Shown here piece by piece: positions 23,915 to 34,193 of a DNA stretch of 64,000 nucleotides. The first letter of the stretch is position 1, and each line of letters begins with the position of its first letter. Source of the DNA: Ramlibacter tataouinensis (GTDB lineage Bacteria > Pseudomonadota > Gammaproteobacteria > Burkholderiales > Burkholderiaceae_C); NCBI RefSeq assembly GCF_027941915.1, contig NZ_CP116009.1, forward strand, positions 248,001 to 312,000, written 5' to 3'. A program made the translations under genes and the position numbers. The notes beneath the pieces are model-generated. The model saw only the letters and a list, made by a program, of their open reading frames with translations, did not search any database and had not been told where the DNA came from.

Positions 23915-24967
23915 TTAACCGCTGACCTGACGGATCACCGTCGCTTCCGAGGCCTTCGCAGCCGCCGGGGCATTCGATTCCACCCAGCGGCGCACCCGTT
24001 CGGCGTCGCCCAGCCGGCTGAGCTTGCCGGCGGAATCCAGGAATACCATGATCACCTTCCGGCCCGCGACCTTGGCCTGCATGATCAGGCACTGGCCGGC
24101 CTCGGAGATGTAGCCGGTCTTCTGCAGGCCGATCTCCCAGTCGGGGTTCTTCACCAGCCGGTTGGTGTTGTTGTACTGCAGCGTGCGCTTGCCGATGGCC
24201 ATCTCGTAGCCGGGCGAGGTCGAGTATTCGCGCAGCAGCGGATCCTGGTAGGCGGCCTGCGCCAGCGTGGCGAGGTCGTGCGCACTGGACTGGTTGCGGC
24301 TGGACAGGCCGGTCGGCTCGACGTACTGCGTGTCCTTCATGCCCAGCAGCTTGGCCTTGGCGTTCATCAGCTTGACGAACACGTCCAGCCCGCCGGGGTA
24401 GGTGCGGCCGAGCGCGTGGGCTGCGCGGTTTTCGCTGGACATCAGCGCCAGGTGCAGGGCCTCGCCGCGCGTCAGGCGGGTGCCCACGCGCAGGCGCGAG
24501 CGGCTGCCCTTCTCGGTATCGACGTCGTCCTGCGTGATGGTGATCTCTTCATCGAGCGGCAGCCCGGCTTCGCTGACGATCAGGCCGGTCATCAGCTTGG
24601 TCAGCGAGGCGATCGGCAGCACGGCCTGCTCGTTCTTGGAGAACAGCACTTCGCGCGTGTCCTGGTCGATCACCAGGGCGACGCTGGACTTGAGATCGAG
24701 GTTGTCGGGAGTGCCGTGCAGCCCGGCCAGCTGGCCATAGGACGGACGGGGTGTCTGCGTGACCACCACCGAGCGGCGCTTCTTGCCGATGCTGGCCTTG
24801 ACGGCGCGCTGGCTGGTGGCGGCGCGCTGCTTCTTGGCGACCGATCCCTTGCGCGTGCCGGCTTCGGCCGGCGCCGGCGCGAACGCAAAGACGACTACGA
24901 CGGCGGTGAGCGTGCACAGGGCGCGCGACAAGGTTCTGGCCAGGGCCTTCGGCATGGGGGAGTGCAT
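23915..24967 (-). CDS. pbpG: D-alanyl-D-alanine endopeptidase, PBP7-like (peptidase S11)
   Basis: A 350-residue periplasmic low-molecular-weight penicillin-binding protein that cuts peptide cross-links in peptidoglycan. A signal peptide (about 1-36, ending PAEA) precedes a Lys/Arg-rich linker (39-70). The serine-protease triad of motifs is intact: SLTK at 121-124 (nucleophile S121), SEN at 178-180, and KTG at 283-285. Length and the lack of a C-terminal amphipathic anchor fit PBP7/8 better than DacA-type carboxypeptidases. It is convergent with the IclR gene and separated by 112 bases from the leu genes upstream on the same strand. Confidence 0.9.
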   Translation of the reverse strand: MHSPMPKALARTLSRALCTLTAVVVVFAFAPAPAEAGTRKGSVAKKQRAATSQRAVKASIGKKRRSVVVTQTPRPSYGQLAGLHGTPDNLDLKSSVALVIDQDTREVLFSKNEQAVLPIASLTKLMTGLIVSEAGLPLDEEITITQDDVDTEKGSRSRLRVGTRLTRGEALHLALMSSENRAAHALGRTYPGGLDVFVKLMNAKAKLLGMKDTQYVEPTGLSSRNQSSAHDLATLAQAAYQDPLLREYSTSPGYEMAIGKRTLQYNNTNRLVKNPDWEIGLQKTGYISEAGQCLIMQAKVAGRKVIMVFLDSAGKLSRLGDAERVRRWVESNAPAAAKASEATVIRQVSG

Positions 24968-25079
24968 CCGGTCTCCTTCGTGTCTTGTTTCAGGCCCGTG
25001 GCGATCTTGCGAAAGTTACACAAGATCAACGACTTAGGCAAGGAACCTCAGCTGGAGACCGAATTATATGGACACAACC

Positions 25080-26618
25080 CTAACCTTGCGCAGCCACCCG
25101 ATCAGCTTTACTTTGTAACTTGTTGAGTGCGCTGAAATAAGCCTTGGCCGAGGCGACCACGATGTCGGGGTCGGCCCCCACCCCGTTGACCACCCGGCCC
25201 GAGTTCTGCAGCCGGACGGTGACCTCGCCCTGGCTCTCGGTGGAGCCGCTGATGGCGTTGACGGAATACAACACCATCTCGGCGCCGCTGCGCACATGGC
25301 TCTCGATGGCCTTGAGCGACGCATCGACCGGGCCGTTGCCGTCGGACTCGCCGCGCACCTCCTTGCCGTCCGCGGTGAACACGACCACGGCGTGCGGCCG
25401 CTCGCCGGTCTCGCTGTGCTGGGCCAGCGAGACCAGGCGGTAGGTCTCCTGCTCGTGGGTGACCGCCTCGTCGCTGACCAGGGCGAGGATGTCCTCGTCG
25501 AAGATCTCGCTCTTGCGGTCGGCCAGCTCCTTGAACTTGGCGAACGCGGCGTTGATGTCCGCCTCGCTCTCGAGCTGGACGCCGAGATCCTGCAGGCGCT
25601 GCTTGAAGGCATTGCGGCCCGACAGCTTGCCCAGCACGATCTTGTTGGCGCTCCAGCCGACGTCCTCGGCCCGCATGATCTCGTAGGTGTCGCGCGCCTT
25701 CAGCACCCCGTCCTGGTGGATGCCGCTGGCGTGGGCAAAGGCGTTGGCGCCGACCACGGCCTTGTTGGGCTGCACCACGAAGCCGGTGGTCTGGCTGACC
25801 ATGCGGCTGGCCGGCACGATGTGCTGGGTCTCGATGCCGACGTCCAGCCCGAAGTAGTCCCTGCGGGTCTTCACGGCCATGACGATCTCTTCCAGCGAGC
25901 AGTTGCCGGCACGCTCGCCCAGGCCGTTGATGGTGCACTCGACCTGGCGGGCGCCGCCGATCTTCACGCCGGCCAGCGAGTTGGCCACCGCCATGCCGAG
26001 GTCGTTGTGGCAGTGCACCGACCAGATCGCCTTGTCGGAGTTGGGGATGCGCTCGCGCAGCGTGCGGATGAAGTTGCCGTACAGCTCGGGCACGGCGTAG
26101 CCCACCGTGTCGGGCACGTTGATGGTCGTGGCGCCTTCGGCGATGACCGTCTCCAGCACCCGGCAGAGGAAGTCGACCTCGCTGCGGTAGCCGTCCTCGG
26201 GCGAGAACTCGATGTCGCCGCACAGGTTGCGCGCGAAACGCACCGACTGCCTGGCCTGCTCCAGCACCTGCTCGGGCGTCATCCGCAGCTTCTTTTCCAT
26301 GTGCAGCGGCGAGGTCGCGATGAAGGTGTGGATGCGCGCCCGCTCGGCGCCGCGCAGCGCCTCGGCGGCACGCGAGATGTCGCGGTCGTTGGCGCGCGAC
26401 AGCGAGCAGACGGTCGAGTCCCTGATCGCGTTGGCGATGGCCTGCACCGCCTCGAAGTCGCCGTTGGAGCTGGCCGCGAAGCCCGCCTCGATGACATCGA
26501 CCTTCAGCCGCTCGAGCTGGCGCGCGATGCGCAGCTTCTCCTCGCGGGTCATCGAAGCGCCGGGCGACTGCTCGCCGTCGCGCAGGGTGGTGTCGAAGAT
26601 CATCAGCTTGTCGGCCAT
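25080..26618 (-). CDS. leuA: 2-isopropylmalate synthase, 512-residue E. coli-type
   Basis: Condenses acetyl-CoA with 2-oxoisovalerate, the first committed step of leucine synthesis. The N-terminal HMGL-like TIM barrel has [13 protein letters not shown] (about 7-19), the metal-binding [18 protein letters not shown], and [13 protein letters not shown]. The C-terminal LeuA dimerisation/allosteric domain (about 390-510) ends in [19 protein letters not shown]. Length equals the standard 512-520 residues. The start is ATG at 26618, eight bases after an AGGA Shine-Dalgarno. An ATG five codons earlier (26633) overlaps the stop of the other leuA gene. It is the last gene of the leu pair and so is probably under the same leucine attenuator. 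Having two 2-isopropylmalate synthases side by side is unusual. Confidence 0.94.
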   Translation of the reverse strand: MADKLMIFDTTLRDGEQSPGASMTREEKLRIARQLERLKVDVIEAGFAASSNGDFEAVQAIANAIRDSTVCSLSRANDRDISRAAEALRGAERARIHTFIATSPLHMEKKLRMTPEQVLEQARQSVRFARNLCGDIEFSPEDGYRSEVDFLCRVLETVIAEGATTINVPDTVGYAVPELYGNFIRTLRERIPNSDKAIWSVHCHNDLGMAVANSLAGVKIGGARQVECTINGLGERAGNCSLEEIVMAVKTRRDYFGLDVGIETQHIVPASRMVSQTTGFVVQPNKAVVGANAFAHASGIHQDGVLKARDTYEIMRAEDVGWSANKIVLGKLSGRNAFKQRLQDLGVQLESEADINAAFAKFKELADRKSEIFDEDILALVSDEAVTHEQETYRLVSLAQHSETGERPHAVVVFTADGKEVRGESDGNGPVDASLKAIESHVRSGAEMVLYSVNAISGSTESQGEVTVRLQNSGRVVNGVGADPDIVVASAKAYFSALNKLQSKADRVAAQG

Positions 26619-26629
26619 GTCGTATGTCC

Positions 26630-28330
26630 TCATTTCGCCGGCGCCAAGGCCGATTCGGGTTGGTTCGCCGGAGTCACGCCCGCCCGCCGCAGGCCGCTGA
26701 CGATGGCCTTGAGCGAAGCGGACACGATGTTCGCATCCTGGCCGACGCCGAACAAGGTGCGTTCGCCGACCCGCAGCTCGAGGTAGGCGATGGCCTGCGC
26801 GTTCGCGCCGACGCCGATCGCGTGCTCGCGATAGTCCAGCACCCGCAGCGTCTCGCCGGTGGCCGCAGCCAGGCCTTGCACGAAGGCGTCGATCGGGCCG
26901 TTGCCGCTGCCCTGCACGCGGACGCCGGTGCCGCCGAGCTGCACCTGGGCCGCCAGCGTGACGCGGCCGCCCTCGCCTTCCTCCAGCACCTGGTGGCGCG
27001 GCGCCGCGCCGCTGCGCAGGCCGTACTCGCGCTCGAACAGCTCGAAGATGTCGCGTGCGGTCAGCTCCTTGCCGTTGTCGTCCATGACCGCCTGCACCAC
27101 CTGGCTGAACTCGATCTGCAGCCGGCGCGGCAGCTCCATCCCGTACTCGGTCTCCAGCAGGTAGGAGATGCCGCCCTTGCCCGACTGGCTGTTGACGCGG
27201 ATCACCGCCTCGTAGCTGCGGCCCAGGTCCTTGGGGTCCAGCGGCAGGTAGGGCATGTCCCAGATGTCGCCTTCCTGGCGGGCGGCGAACGCCTTCTTGA
27301 TGGCGTCCTGGTGCGAGCCGGAGAACGAGGTGTAGACCAGGTCGCCGGCATAGGGGTGGCGCGGGTGCACCGGCAGCTGGGTGCAGTGCTCGGCCGTGCG
27401 CCGGATCTCGTCGATGTCGGAGAAATCGAGGCCGGGATCGACGCCCTGGGTGTAGAGGTTGAGCGCGACGTTGACCAGGTCGAGGTTGCCGGTGCGCTCG
27501 CCGTTGCCGAACAGGCAGCCTTCCAGCCGGTCGGCACCGGCCATGACGGCGAACTCGCCGGCCGCGGTGCCGGTGCCGCGGTCGTTGTGCGGGTGCACCG
27601 ACAGCACGATCGAGTCGCGGCGCGCCAGGTGGCGGTGCATCCACTCGACCATGTCGGCGAAGATGTTGGGGGTCGAGTGCTCCACCGTCGAGGGCAGGTT
27701 GACGATGCACTTGCGCCCGGGCGTCGGTTGCCAGACCTCGGTGACCGCATCGACCACGCGCTTGGCAAAGGCCAGCTCGGTGCCGGAGAACATCTCCGGG
27801 GAATACTGGAACACCCAGTCGGTCTGCGGCTGCTCGGCCGCCAGTTCCTTGAACAGCCGGGCCTGGCGGGTCGCCAGCTCGACGATGCCGTCCTCGTCCA
27901 GGCCCAGCACCACCTTGCGCATCACCGGCGCGGTGGCGTTGTACAGGTGCACGATGGCGCGGCGCGCGCCCCGCAGCGCGTCGAAGGTGCGCTCGATCAG
28001 GGGCTCGCGCGCCTGCGTCAGCACCTGGATGGTGACGTCCGGCGGGATCAGGTCTTCCTCGATCAGCTTGCGCACGAAGTCCCATTCCACCTGCGACGCC
28101 GACGGGAAGCCGACCTCGATCTCCTTGAAGCCGATCTTCACCAGCGCCTGGAACATGCGCAGCTTGCGATCGATGTCCATCGGCTCGATCAGGGCCTGGT
28201 TGCCGTCGCGCAGGTCCACGCTGCACCACAGCGGCGGGCGGCCCAGCACCGCGTCCGGCCAGGTCCGGTCCTTCAGGCCGACCGTGGGGAACGGGCGGTA
28301 CTTGGCGGCGGGGTTCTTGAGCATGGACAT
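26630..28330 (-). CDS. leuA: 2-isopropylmalate synthase, long (actinobacterial-type) form
   Basis: 566 residues. It belongs to the longer LeuA subclass (LeuA_type2), with an N-terminal extension beginning [14 protein letters not shown] before the barrel. The active-site strand is SVDLRDGNQ rather than TLRDGEQ. The metal-binding HPHND is at about residue 235, followed by [12 protein letters not shown] and the LeuA dimerisation domain (about 430-555). It catalyses the same reaction as the downstream gene but shares little sequence beyond the fold. The start is ATG at 28330, with a second ATG two codons later; the reading frame is also open for 12 codons upstream, through the attenuator tail. 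It is directly preceded by the Leu-rich leader peptide and terminator. Confidence 0.93.
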   Translation of the reverse strand: MSMLKNPAAKYRPFPTVGLKDRTWPDAVLGRPPLWCSVDLRDGNQALIEPMDIDRKLRMFQALVKIGFKEIEVGFPSASQVEWDFVRKLIEEDLIPPDVTIQVLTQAREPLIERTFDALRGARRAIVHLYNATAPVMRKVVLGLDEDGIVELATRQARLFKELAAEQPQTDWVFQYSPEMFSGTELAFAKRVVDAVTEVWQPTPGRKCIVNLPSTVEHSTPNIFADMVEWMHRHLARRDSIVLSVHPHNDRGTGTAAGEFAVMAGADRLEGCLFGNGERTGNLDLVNVALNLYTQGVDPGLDFSDIDEIRRTAEHCTQLPVHPRHPYAGDLVYTSFSGSHQDAIKKAFAARQEGDIWDMPYLPLDPKDLGRSYEAVIRVNSQSGKGGISYLLETEYGMELPRRLQIEFSQVVQAVMDDNGKELTARDIFELFEREYGLRSGAAPRHQVLEEGEGGRVTLAAQVQLGGTGVRVQGSGNGPIDAFVQGLAAATGETLRVLDYREHAIGVGANAQAIAYLELRVGERTLFGVGQDANIVSASLKAIVSGLRRAGVTPANQPESALAPAK

Positions 28331-28365
28331 CGTGGTCTTTCGTGGAAGTGGAACCAGCAGCCCCA

Positions 28366-28401
28366 ACGAAAAACGGCCCGCTGCTGGTGCATACGGGCCG
28401 T
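28366..28401 (-). terminator. Attenuator terminator upstream of the leuA pair
   Basis: On the minus strand an 8-bp GC stem (ACGGCCCG at 28401-28394 with CGGGCCGT at 28380-28373) and a 13-base loop run straight into TTTTT. It lies 23 bases after the leader-peptide stop and about 36 bases before the leuA start, where a constitutive terminator would make no sense. This fits leucine-controlled attenuation. Confidence 0.8.
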
Positions 28402-28424
28402 CGAGGCTGGTTCTTGCGCGCGCG

Positions 28425-28478
28425 CTACCGTCTCCGCCCGGAGGGGATTAGCAGTAGGGCCAGCGCAATTCGGTTCAT
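28425..28478 (-). CDS. leuL: Leucine-rich leader peptide of the leuA operon
   Basis: A 17-codon reading frame, [17 protein letters not shown], ending in TAG. Four of codons 6-10 are leucine (CTG, then CTA-CTG-CTA after one Ala). CTA is rare in this GC-rich genome, which makes them good control codons. A strong terminator hairpin begins 23 bases after the stop and leuA follows. In attenuation, a ribosome stalled for lack of Leu-tRNA would prevent the terminator forming. No Shine-Dalgarno precedes the ATG, and the nearest -10-like box predicts a transcript starting within three bases of it, so translation may be leaderless. A competing antiterminator fold is plausible but I could not settle it by eye: short GC pairings exist between the leader and both terminator arms. 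Confidence 0.72.
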   Translation of the reverse strand: MNRIALALLLIPSGRRR

Positions 28479-28486
28479 GGGATGTC

Positions 28487-28495
28487 AATGTAGCA
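28487..28495 (-). promoter_or_regulatory. Extended -10 promoter for the leu leader
   Basis: The minus strand reads TGCTACATT, an extended -10 (TGn plus TACATT). Its end lies nine bases before the leader ATG, predicting a transcription start at about 28479-28481. No good -35 hexamer is present at 17 bases, which is typical of extended -10 promoters. Assigned by eye only. Confidence 0.45.
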
Positions 28496-28541
28496 CATCG
28501 AGCCGACCTCGGCCGTGGCAGGGAATGGCCTGGCTTGCTCC

Positions 28542-29360
28542 TCAGCGATGCAGTCCGCGCTCGTCCGGCTCGTCGGTCGACGTGCTGATCACGCTGGTCT
28601 GCAGGCCCTTGGCCTTGCGCCAGCCATAGAGCGCGTAGCCGGACAGCCCGTAGATGCAGAACAGCACGAACAGCACCACCGGCGGATCGATGTTGATGAC
28701 CGCGATGCCCAGCGCGATCAGCACGATCACGACAAAGGGCACGCTCTTCTTCATGCGCAGGTCCTTGAAGCTGTAGAACGGCACGTTGGTCACCATGGTC
28801 AGCCCCGCATAGAGGGCGATGGCGAACATCACCCACACCATCTCGTAGCCCTTGACGCCGTAGTCGTTCATCAGCCAGATGAAGCCGGCCACCAGCGCGG
28901 CAGCGGCGGGTGACGGCAGGCCCTGGAAATAGCGCTTGTCGACAACGGCGGTGTTGACGTTGAAGCGCGCCAGTCGCAGCGCGGCGCAGGCGCAATAGAC
29001 GAAGGCCGCGATCCAGCCCCAGCGGCCCAGGCCCTTGAGCGCCCACTCGTAGGCGATCAGCGCCGGCGCGGCGCCGAACGACACCATGTCGGACAGCGAA
29101 TCCATCTGCTCGCCGAAGGCGCTCTGGGTGTTGGTCATGCGCGCCACGCGGCCGTCCAGGCTGTCCAGCACCATCGCCACGAAGACACCCACCGCGGCCA
29201 TGTCGAAGCGCTGGTTCATCGCCATCACCACGGCGTAGAAGCCGCCGAACAGGGCCGCCAGCGTGAACAGGTTGGGCAGGATGTAGATGCCCTTGCGGCG
29301 GCGGCGCACCACGATGCCTTCTTCGGGGCTGTGGTCGGTGTGGGTGGGGCCGTTGTGCAT
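28542..29360 (-). CDS. pssA: CDP-diacylglycerol--serine O-phosphatidyltransferase
   Basis: A 272-residue inner-membrane enzyme making phosphatidylserine from CDP-diacylglycerol and serine, the precursor of phosphatidylethanolamine. The CDP-alcohol phosphotransferase signature is complete: DGRVARMTNTQSAFGEQMDSLSD (about residues 68-90), with the Asp/Gly spacing D-G-x2-A-R-x8-G-x3-D-x3-D. Six to eight hydrophobic segments follow, including two near the C terminus. The type (PssA of the CDP-alcohol family, not the phospholipase-D-like PssA of E. coli) is clear. It sits between ilvC and leuA, a common Burkholderiales arrangement, but a terminator separates it from ilvC, so it probably has its own promoter. 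Confidence 0.93.
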   Translation of the reverse strand: MHNGPTHTDHSPEEGIVVRRRRKGIYILPNLFTLAALFGGFYAVVMAMNQRFDMAAVGVFVAMVLDSLDGRVARMTNTQSAFGEQMDSLSDMVSFGAAPALIAYEWALKGLGRWGWIAAFVYCACAALRLARFNVNTAVVDKRYFQGLPSPAAAALVAGFIWLMNDYGVKGYEMVWVMFAIALYAGLTMVTNVPFYSFKDLRMKKSVPFVVIVLIALGIAVINIDPPVVLFVLFCIYGLSGYALYGWRKAKGLQTSVISTSTDEPDERGLHR

Positions 29361-29379
29361 GGATGGAAGTGTAAGGAAG

Positions 29380-29408
29380 AAAAAAGGCGGCCTTGCGGCC
29401 GCCTCTTT
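29380..29408 (-). terminator. Intrinsic terminator after ilvC
   Basis: The minus strand has GGCGGCC-GCAA-GGCCGCC, a 7-bp perfect stem with a GNRA-like tetraloop, followed by a run of six T. It lies about 90 bases after the ilvC stop and just before pssA, closing the ilvB-ilvN-ilvC operon. Confidence 0.85.
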
Positions 29409-29411
29409 TCC

Positions 29412-29467
29412 GGATCCCGCGTCGCGGGGAATGATCTGCTCGTGGATCCCCGCTTTCGCGGGAATGA
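29412..29467. repeat. Pair of REP-like palindromic repeats
   Basis: Two related units, at 29412-29434 and 29443-29467, both read GGATCCC-GC...GC-GGGGAATGA with a GC palindrome in the middle. They sit between ilvC and its terminator. A similar unit is found near 45107, so this looks like a dispersed intergenic repeat family. Confidence 0.6.
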
Positions 29468-29498
29468 CCTCGCGTGCGGCCTGCGGCCGCGTGCGAGG

Positions 29499-31041
<1,543 letters not shown>

Positions 31042-31154
31042 GTGCGATTCCTCTTTTCGCCGCCCTCCCCCCGCACCGGTAAGTGCGAGGCTCGGCGGGC
31101 AATAGATTCGTCCAGGAAGGACGCGTGTCGCGCAGCGACCGCGTCACCGTGCGT

Positions 31155-32942
31155 TCAAAGGTCTTCGCTCCCCAGCAGCATCTCGGTGATGCCCTTGCCC
31201 GCCTTGACCATGGGCCAGACGTTCTCGGTGGGGTCGGTGCGGAAGTCCATGAAGACCGTGCGGTCCTTGAGCTTGCGCGCCTCGCGCAATGCCGGTTCCA
31301 CGTCCTGGGGCTTTTCGATCAGCATGCCGACGTGGCCGTAGGCCTCGGCCAGCTTCACGAAGTTCGGCAGCGCGTCCATGTAGCTGTGGCTGTAGCGGCC
31401 CTCGTAGTCGAGTTCCTGCCACTGGCGCACCATGCCCAGGTAGCGGTTGTTCAGCGAGATGACCTTGATCGGCGTGTTGTACTGCAGGCAGGTCGACAGC
31501 TCCTGGATGCACATCTGCACCGAGCCCTCGCCGGTGATGCAGTACACCTCGGAGTCCGGCTTGGCCATCTTGATGCCCATGGCGTAGGGGATGCCCACGC
31601 CCATGGTGCCCAGCCCGCCGGAGTTGATCCAGCGGCGCGGCTCGCGGAACTTGTAGAACTGCGCCGCCCACATCTGGTGCTGGCCGACGTCGGACGTGAT
31701 GTACGTGTCCACGTCCTTGGTCAGGTTCCACAGCGTCTCGATCACGTGCTGCGGCTTGACGACCTCGCGGTTGGCGCGGTCGTACTTCAGGCAGTCGCGC
31801 TTGCGCCAGCCCTCGATCGTCTCCCACCAGCCGGCCAGCGCCTGCGCATCGGGCTTCTGGCCCGACTCGCGGATGTTGACCACCAGGTCGGCCAGCACCT
31901 CCTTGACATCGCCGACGATCGGCACGTCCACCTTCACCCGCTTGGAGATGCTGGACGGGTCGATGTCGATGTGGATGATCTTGCGCTCGGCCGAAGCGAA
32001 ATGCTTGGGGTTGCCGATCACCCGGTCATCGAAGCGCGCGCCCACGGCCAGCAGCACGTCGCAGTTCTGCATCGCGTTGTTGGCCTCGAAGCTGCCGTGC
32101 ATGCCCAGCATGCCCAGGAACTTGGGATCGGTGCCGTCGATCGCGCCCAGCCCCATCAGGGTGTTGGTGCACGGATAGCCCAGCAGGTCGGCCAGCGCGC
32201 GCAGCTCGGCCGTGGCATTGCCCAGGACCACGCCGCCGCCGGTGTAGATGTAGGGCCGCTTGGCCGACATCAGCAACTGCACCGCCTTGCGCACCTGGCC
32301 GCCGTGGCCCTTGCGCACCGGGTTGTACGAGCGCATCTCGACCTTGTCGGGATAGCCCTGCCAGGCAGCCTTGTTGAAGGACACGTCCTTGGGGATGTCC
32401 ACCACCACCGGGCCGGGGCGGCCGCTGCGGGCGATGTGGAACGCCTTCTTCATCACCGTCGCCAGGTCGCGCACGTCCTTGACCAGGAAGTTGTGCTTGA
32501 CCACCGGCCGGGTGATGCCCACCGTGTCGCACTCCTGGAAGGCATCGAGGCCGATCGCCGCCGTGGGCACCTGCCCGGTGACGATCACCATGGGGATGCT
32601 GTCCATGTAGGCGGTGGCGATGCCCGTGATCGCGTTGGTGACGCCGGGGCCCGAGGTGACCAGGGCCACGCCGACGTCGCCGGTGGCGCGCGCGTAGCCG
32701 TCGGCGGCGTGCACCGCGGCCTGCTCGTGGCGCACCAGCACGTGCTGCATGGTGTCCTGCTTGTACAGGGCGTCGTAGATGTGCAGCACCGCCCCGCCCG
32801 GATAGCCCCAGACGTACTTGACGCCTTCGGCCTGCAGCGCGCGAACCAGGATCTCGGCGCCGCGCAGTTCGGTGGGTGTGTGGGGGTCGGCGCCGGAACC
32901 GGCCGCCGCCGCGGAGGTGATCTCCGCCTTCGAGATTTCCAT
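31155..32942 (-). CDS. ilvB: Acetolactate synthase large (catalytic) subunit
   Basis: 595 residues. A ThDP, FAD and Mg2+-dependent enzyme joining two pyruvates, or pyruvate and 2-oxobutyrate. The catalytic Glu is E73 in HEQAAVHAADGYARATG. The FAD region is near VGARFDDRVIGNPKHF. The ThDP/metal motif is GEGSVQMCIQELSTC...NN close to residue 490. The start is ATG at 32942, six bases after AAAGG; an in-frame extension of 74 codons upstream is not supported by the family. It is the first gene of ilvB-ilvN-ilvC. Its 265-base leader holds a hairpin but no branched-chain-rich leader peptide that I can see. The symbol ilvI is an equally common name. Confidence 0.96.
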   Translation of the reverse strand: MEISKAEITSAAAAGSGADPHTPTELRGAEILVRALQAEGVKYVWGYPGGAVLHIYDALYKQDTMQHVLVRHEQAAVHAADGYARATGDVGVALVTSGPGVTNAITGIATAYMDSIPMVIVTGQVPTAAIGLDAFQECDTVGITRPVVKHNFLVKDVRDLATVMKKAFHIARSGRPGPVVVDIPKDVSFNKAAWQGYPDKVEMRSYNPVRKGHGGQVRKAVQLLMSAKRPYIYTGGGVVLGNATAELRALADLLGYPCTNTLMGLGAIDGTDPKFLGMLGMHGSFEANNAMQNCDVLLAVGARFDDRVIGNPKHFASAERKIIHIDIDPSSISKRVKVDVPIVGDVKEVLADLVVNIRESGQKPDAQALAGWWETIEGWRKRDCLKYDRANREVVKPQHVIETLWNLTKDVDTYITSDVGQHQMWAAQFYKFREPRRWINSGGLGTMGVGIPYAMGIKMAKPDSEVYCITGEGSVQMCIQELSTCLQYNTPIKVISLNNRYLGMVRQWQELDYEGRYSHSYMDALPNFVKLAEAYGHVGMLIEKPQDVEPALREARKLKDRTVFMDFRTDPTENVWPMVKAGKGITEMLLGSEDL

Positions 32943-33207
32943 GATCAACCTTTCGGGCTTCGGGAACGAAAAACCAGTTGGGTGCCCCTTCACGCGCTCT
33001 CGTGAAGCCGTGTCGGGACTTTGAACCTCGGACCATGGGCGTGCCGATTGCGCCGCCGGATCCGGGCTCGTTTGCCTGTGACTTGCAGCCCGCATTATGT
33101 CACCCGGCCCGCGCCAGCCCAACCGCGCTGAGCCGGGTGCCATAATCGCCGCCGCCCGACCCACCCCCTTCCGGCGAGCCGCTGCGCCCCGGGAGGCCTA
33201 CCGCGCC

Positions 33208-33774
33208 TTGGCCACCGAACGAGAACTGTCCGACTTCCTCAAGAGCGTCGAAAGGCGGGCCTTCAAGCGCTCCGTCTATCACGTGCGGGACGAAGAGGCG
33301 GCGCTGGACATCGTGCAGGAAAGCATGATGAAGCTGGCCGAGCACTACGGCGACAAGCCGCCGGCCGAGCTGCCGATGCTGTTCCAGCGCATCCTGTCCA
33401 ACTGCACGCTGGACTGGTTCCGCCGCCAGAAGACCCGCAACGCCCTGTTCTCGAACATGAGCGACTTCGAATCGGCCTCGGACGAGGGCGAATTCGACCT
33501 GCTGGAAACTTACTCGGCCGTCGAAGGATCGCAACAGTCGGAAAGCGCCGAGGACAGCACGCGCCGCGCCGAGGTGCTGCGTGCGATCGAGGCGCAGATC
33601 GAGGCCCTTCCGCCCCGTCAACGCGAGGCTTTCCTGATGCGTTATTGGGAGGATATGGACGTGGCCGAGACCGCCGCGGCCATGGGCTGCTCCGAGGGAA
33701 GCGTCAAGACGCACTGCTCGCGGGCGGTCCAGGCCCTCAGCAAGGCACTGAAGGCAAAGGGATTGCAACCATGA
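33208..33774 (+). CDS. RNA polymerase sigma factor, ECF/sigma-70 type
   Basis: About 188 residues. Region 2 contains DEEAALDIVQESMMKLAEHYG and ILSNCTLDWFRRQKTRN (about 25-85). An acidic linker follows, then region 4 with LPPRQREAFLMRYWEDMDVAETAAAMGCSEGSVKTHCSRAVQAL (about 135-180), a clean HTH. The best start is TTG at 33208, eleven bases after a GGGAGG Shine-Dalgarno, giving the N terminus ATERELSDFLKSVERRAFK. An open frame from 33097 lacks family resemblance. Its stop overlaps the next ATG (ATGA), coupling it to a small membrane protein that may control it. The regulon is unknown. Confidence 0.88.
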   Translation: MATERELSDFLKSVERRAFKRSVYHVRDEEAALDIVQESMMKLAEHYGDKPPAELPMLFQRILSNCTLDWFRRQKTRNALFSNMSDFESASDEGEFDLLETYSAVEGSQQSESAEDSTRRAEVLRAIEAQIEALPPRQREAFLMRYWEDMDVAETAAAMGCSEGSVKTHCSRAVQALSKALKAKGLQP

Positions 33775-34193
33775 ATGAAGTATCCGCCCTGGCCCAGGCC
33801 CGCCACGACCAGTTCGGCCGCCGGGTCGCCGCCCGGCTCGACACGGCCACGGCCGGCTTGCCGCGCGACATCTCCGAGCGCCTGCGCGCCGCGCGCGAAC
33901 AGGCGCTGGCCCACCGCAAGGCACCGGCCCTGCAGCCGGCGCACCCCGTCACCTCGACCGGCAACGGCCAGGCCGCCCTGCGCGGCCCCGACCGCATCAG
34001 CCCCTGGCAGCGCATCGCGATGGCGCTGCCGCTGGTGGCGCTGCTGGCCGGCCTGGTCGCCATCCAGCTCGTGCAGGACGATCGCCGCGCCAGGGAGGTG
34101 GCCGAGGTCGACGCCGCCCTGCTCACCGACGACCTGCCGCCCGCCGCCTGGGCCGATCCCGGATTCGTCCAGTTCCTCAAGTCCGGCCGCTGA
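33771..34193 (+). CDS. DUF3619 family single-pass membrane protein, possible anti-sigma factor
   Basis: 140 residues. A basic/polar cytoplasmic N-terminal part with helical repeats (ARHDQFGRRVAARLDTA, SERLRAAREQALAHRK) precedes one transmembrane helix at about 81-101 (RIAMALPLVALLAGLVAIQL). A short acidic periplasmic tail ends the protein. The start ATG overlaps the sigma-factor stop. Topology plus strict coupling to a sigma gene suggest an anti-sigma role, which is inference. The domain itself is of unknown function and has no zinc-binding HxxxCxxC motif. It also overlaps the following gene by one base. Confidence 0.75.
   Translation: MNEVSALAQARHDQFGRRVAARLDTATAGLPRDISERLRAAREQALAHRKAPALQPAHPVTSTGNGQAALRGPDRISPWQRIAMALPLVALLAGLVAIQLVQDDRRAREVAEVDAALLTDDLPPAAWADPGFVQFLKSGR

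Noticed and set aside
25080-28229. A possible LeuA-LeuA fusion protein, because one minus-strand frame is open through both genes
   Set aside because: The upstream half of that frame is out of phase with the long LeuA. The real genes have their own starts (28330 and 26618), a stop between them and a Shine-Dalgarno before the second.
32961-33007. Attenuator in the ilvB leader (7-bp hairpin at 32988-33007, T5 run nearby)
   Set aside because: The T run lies about 14 bases away from the hairpin, and the short upstream frame (MVRGSKSRHG...) is not rich in Ile, Val or Leu. It could still be a simple stem-loop.
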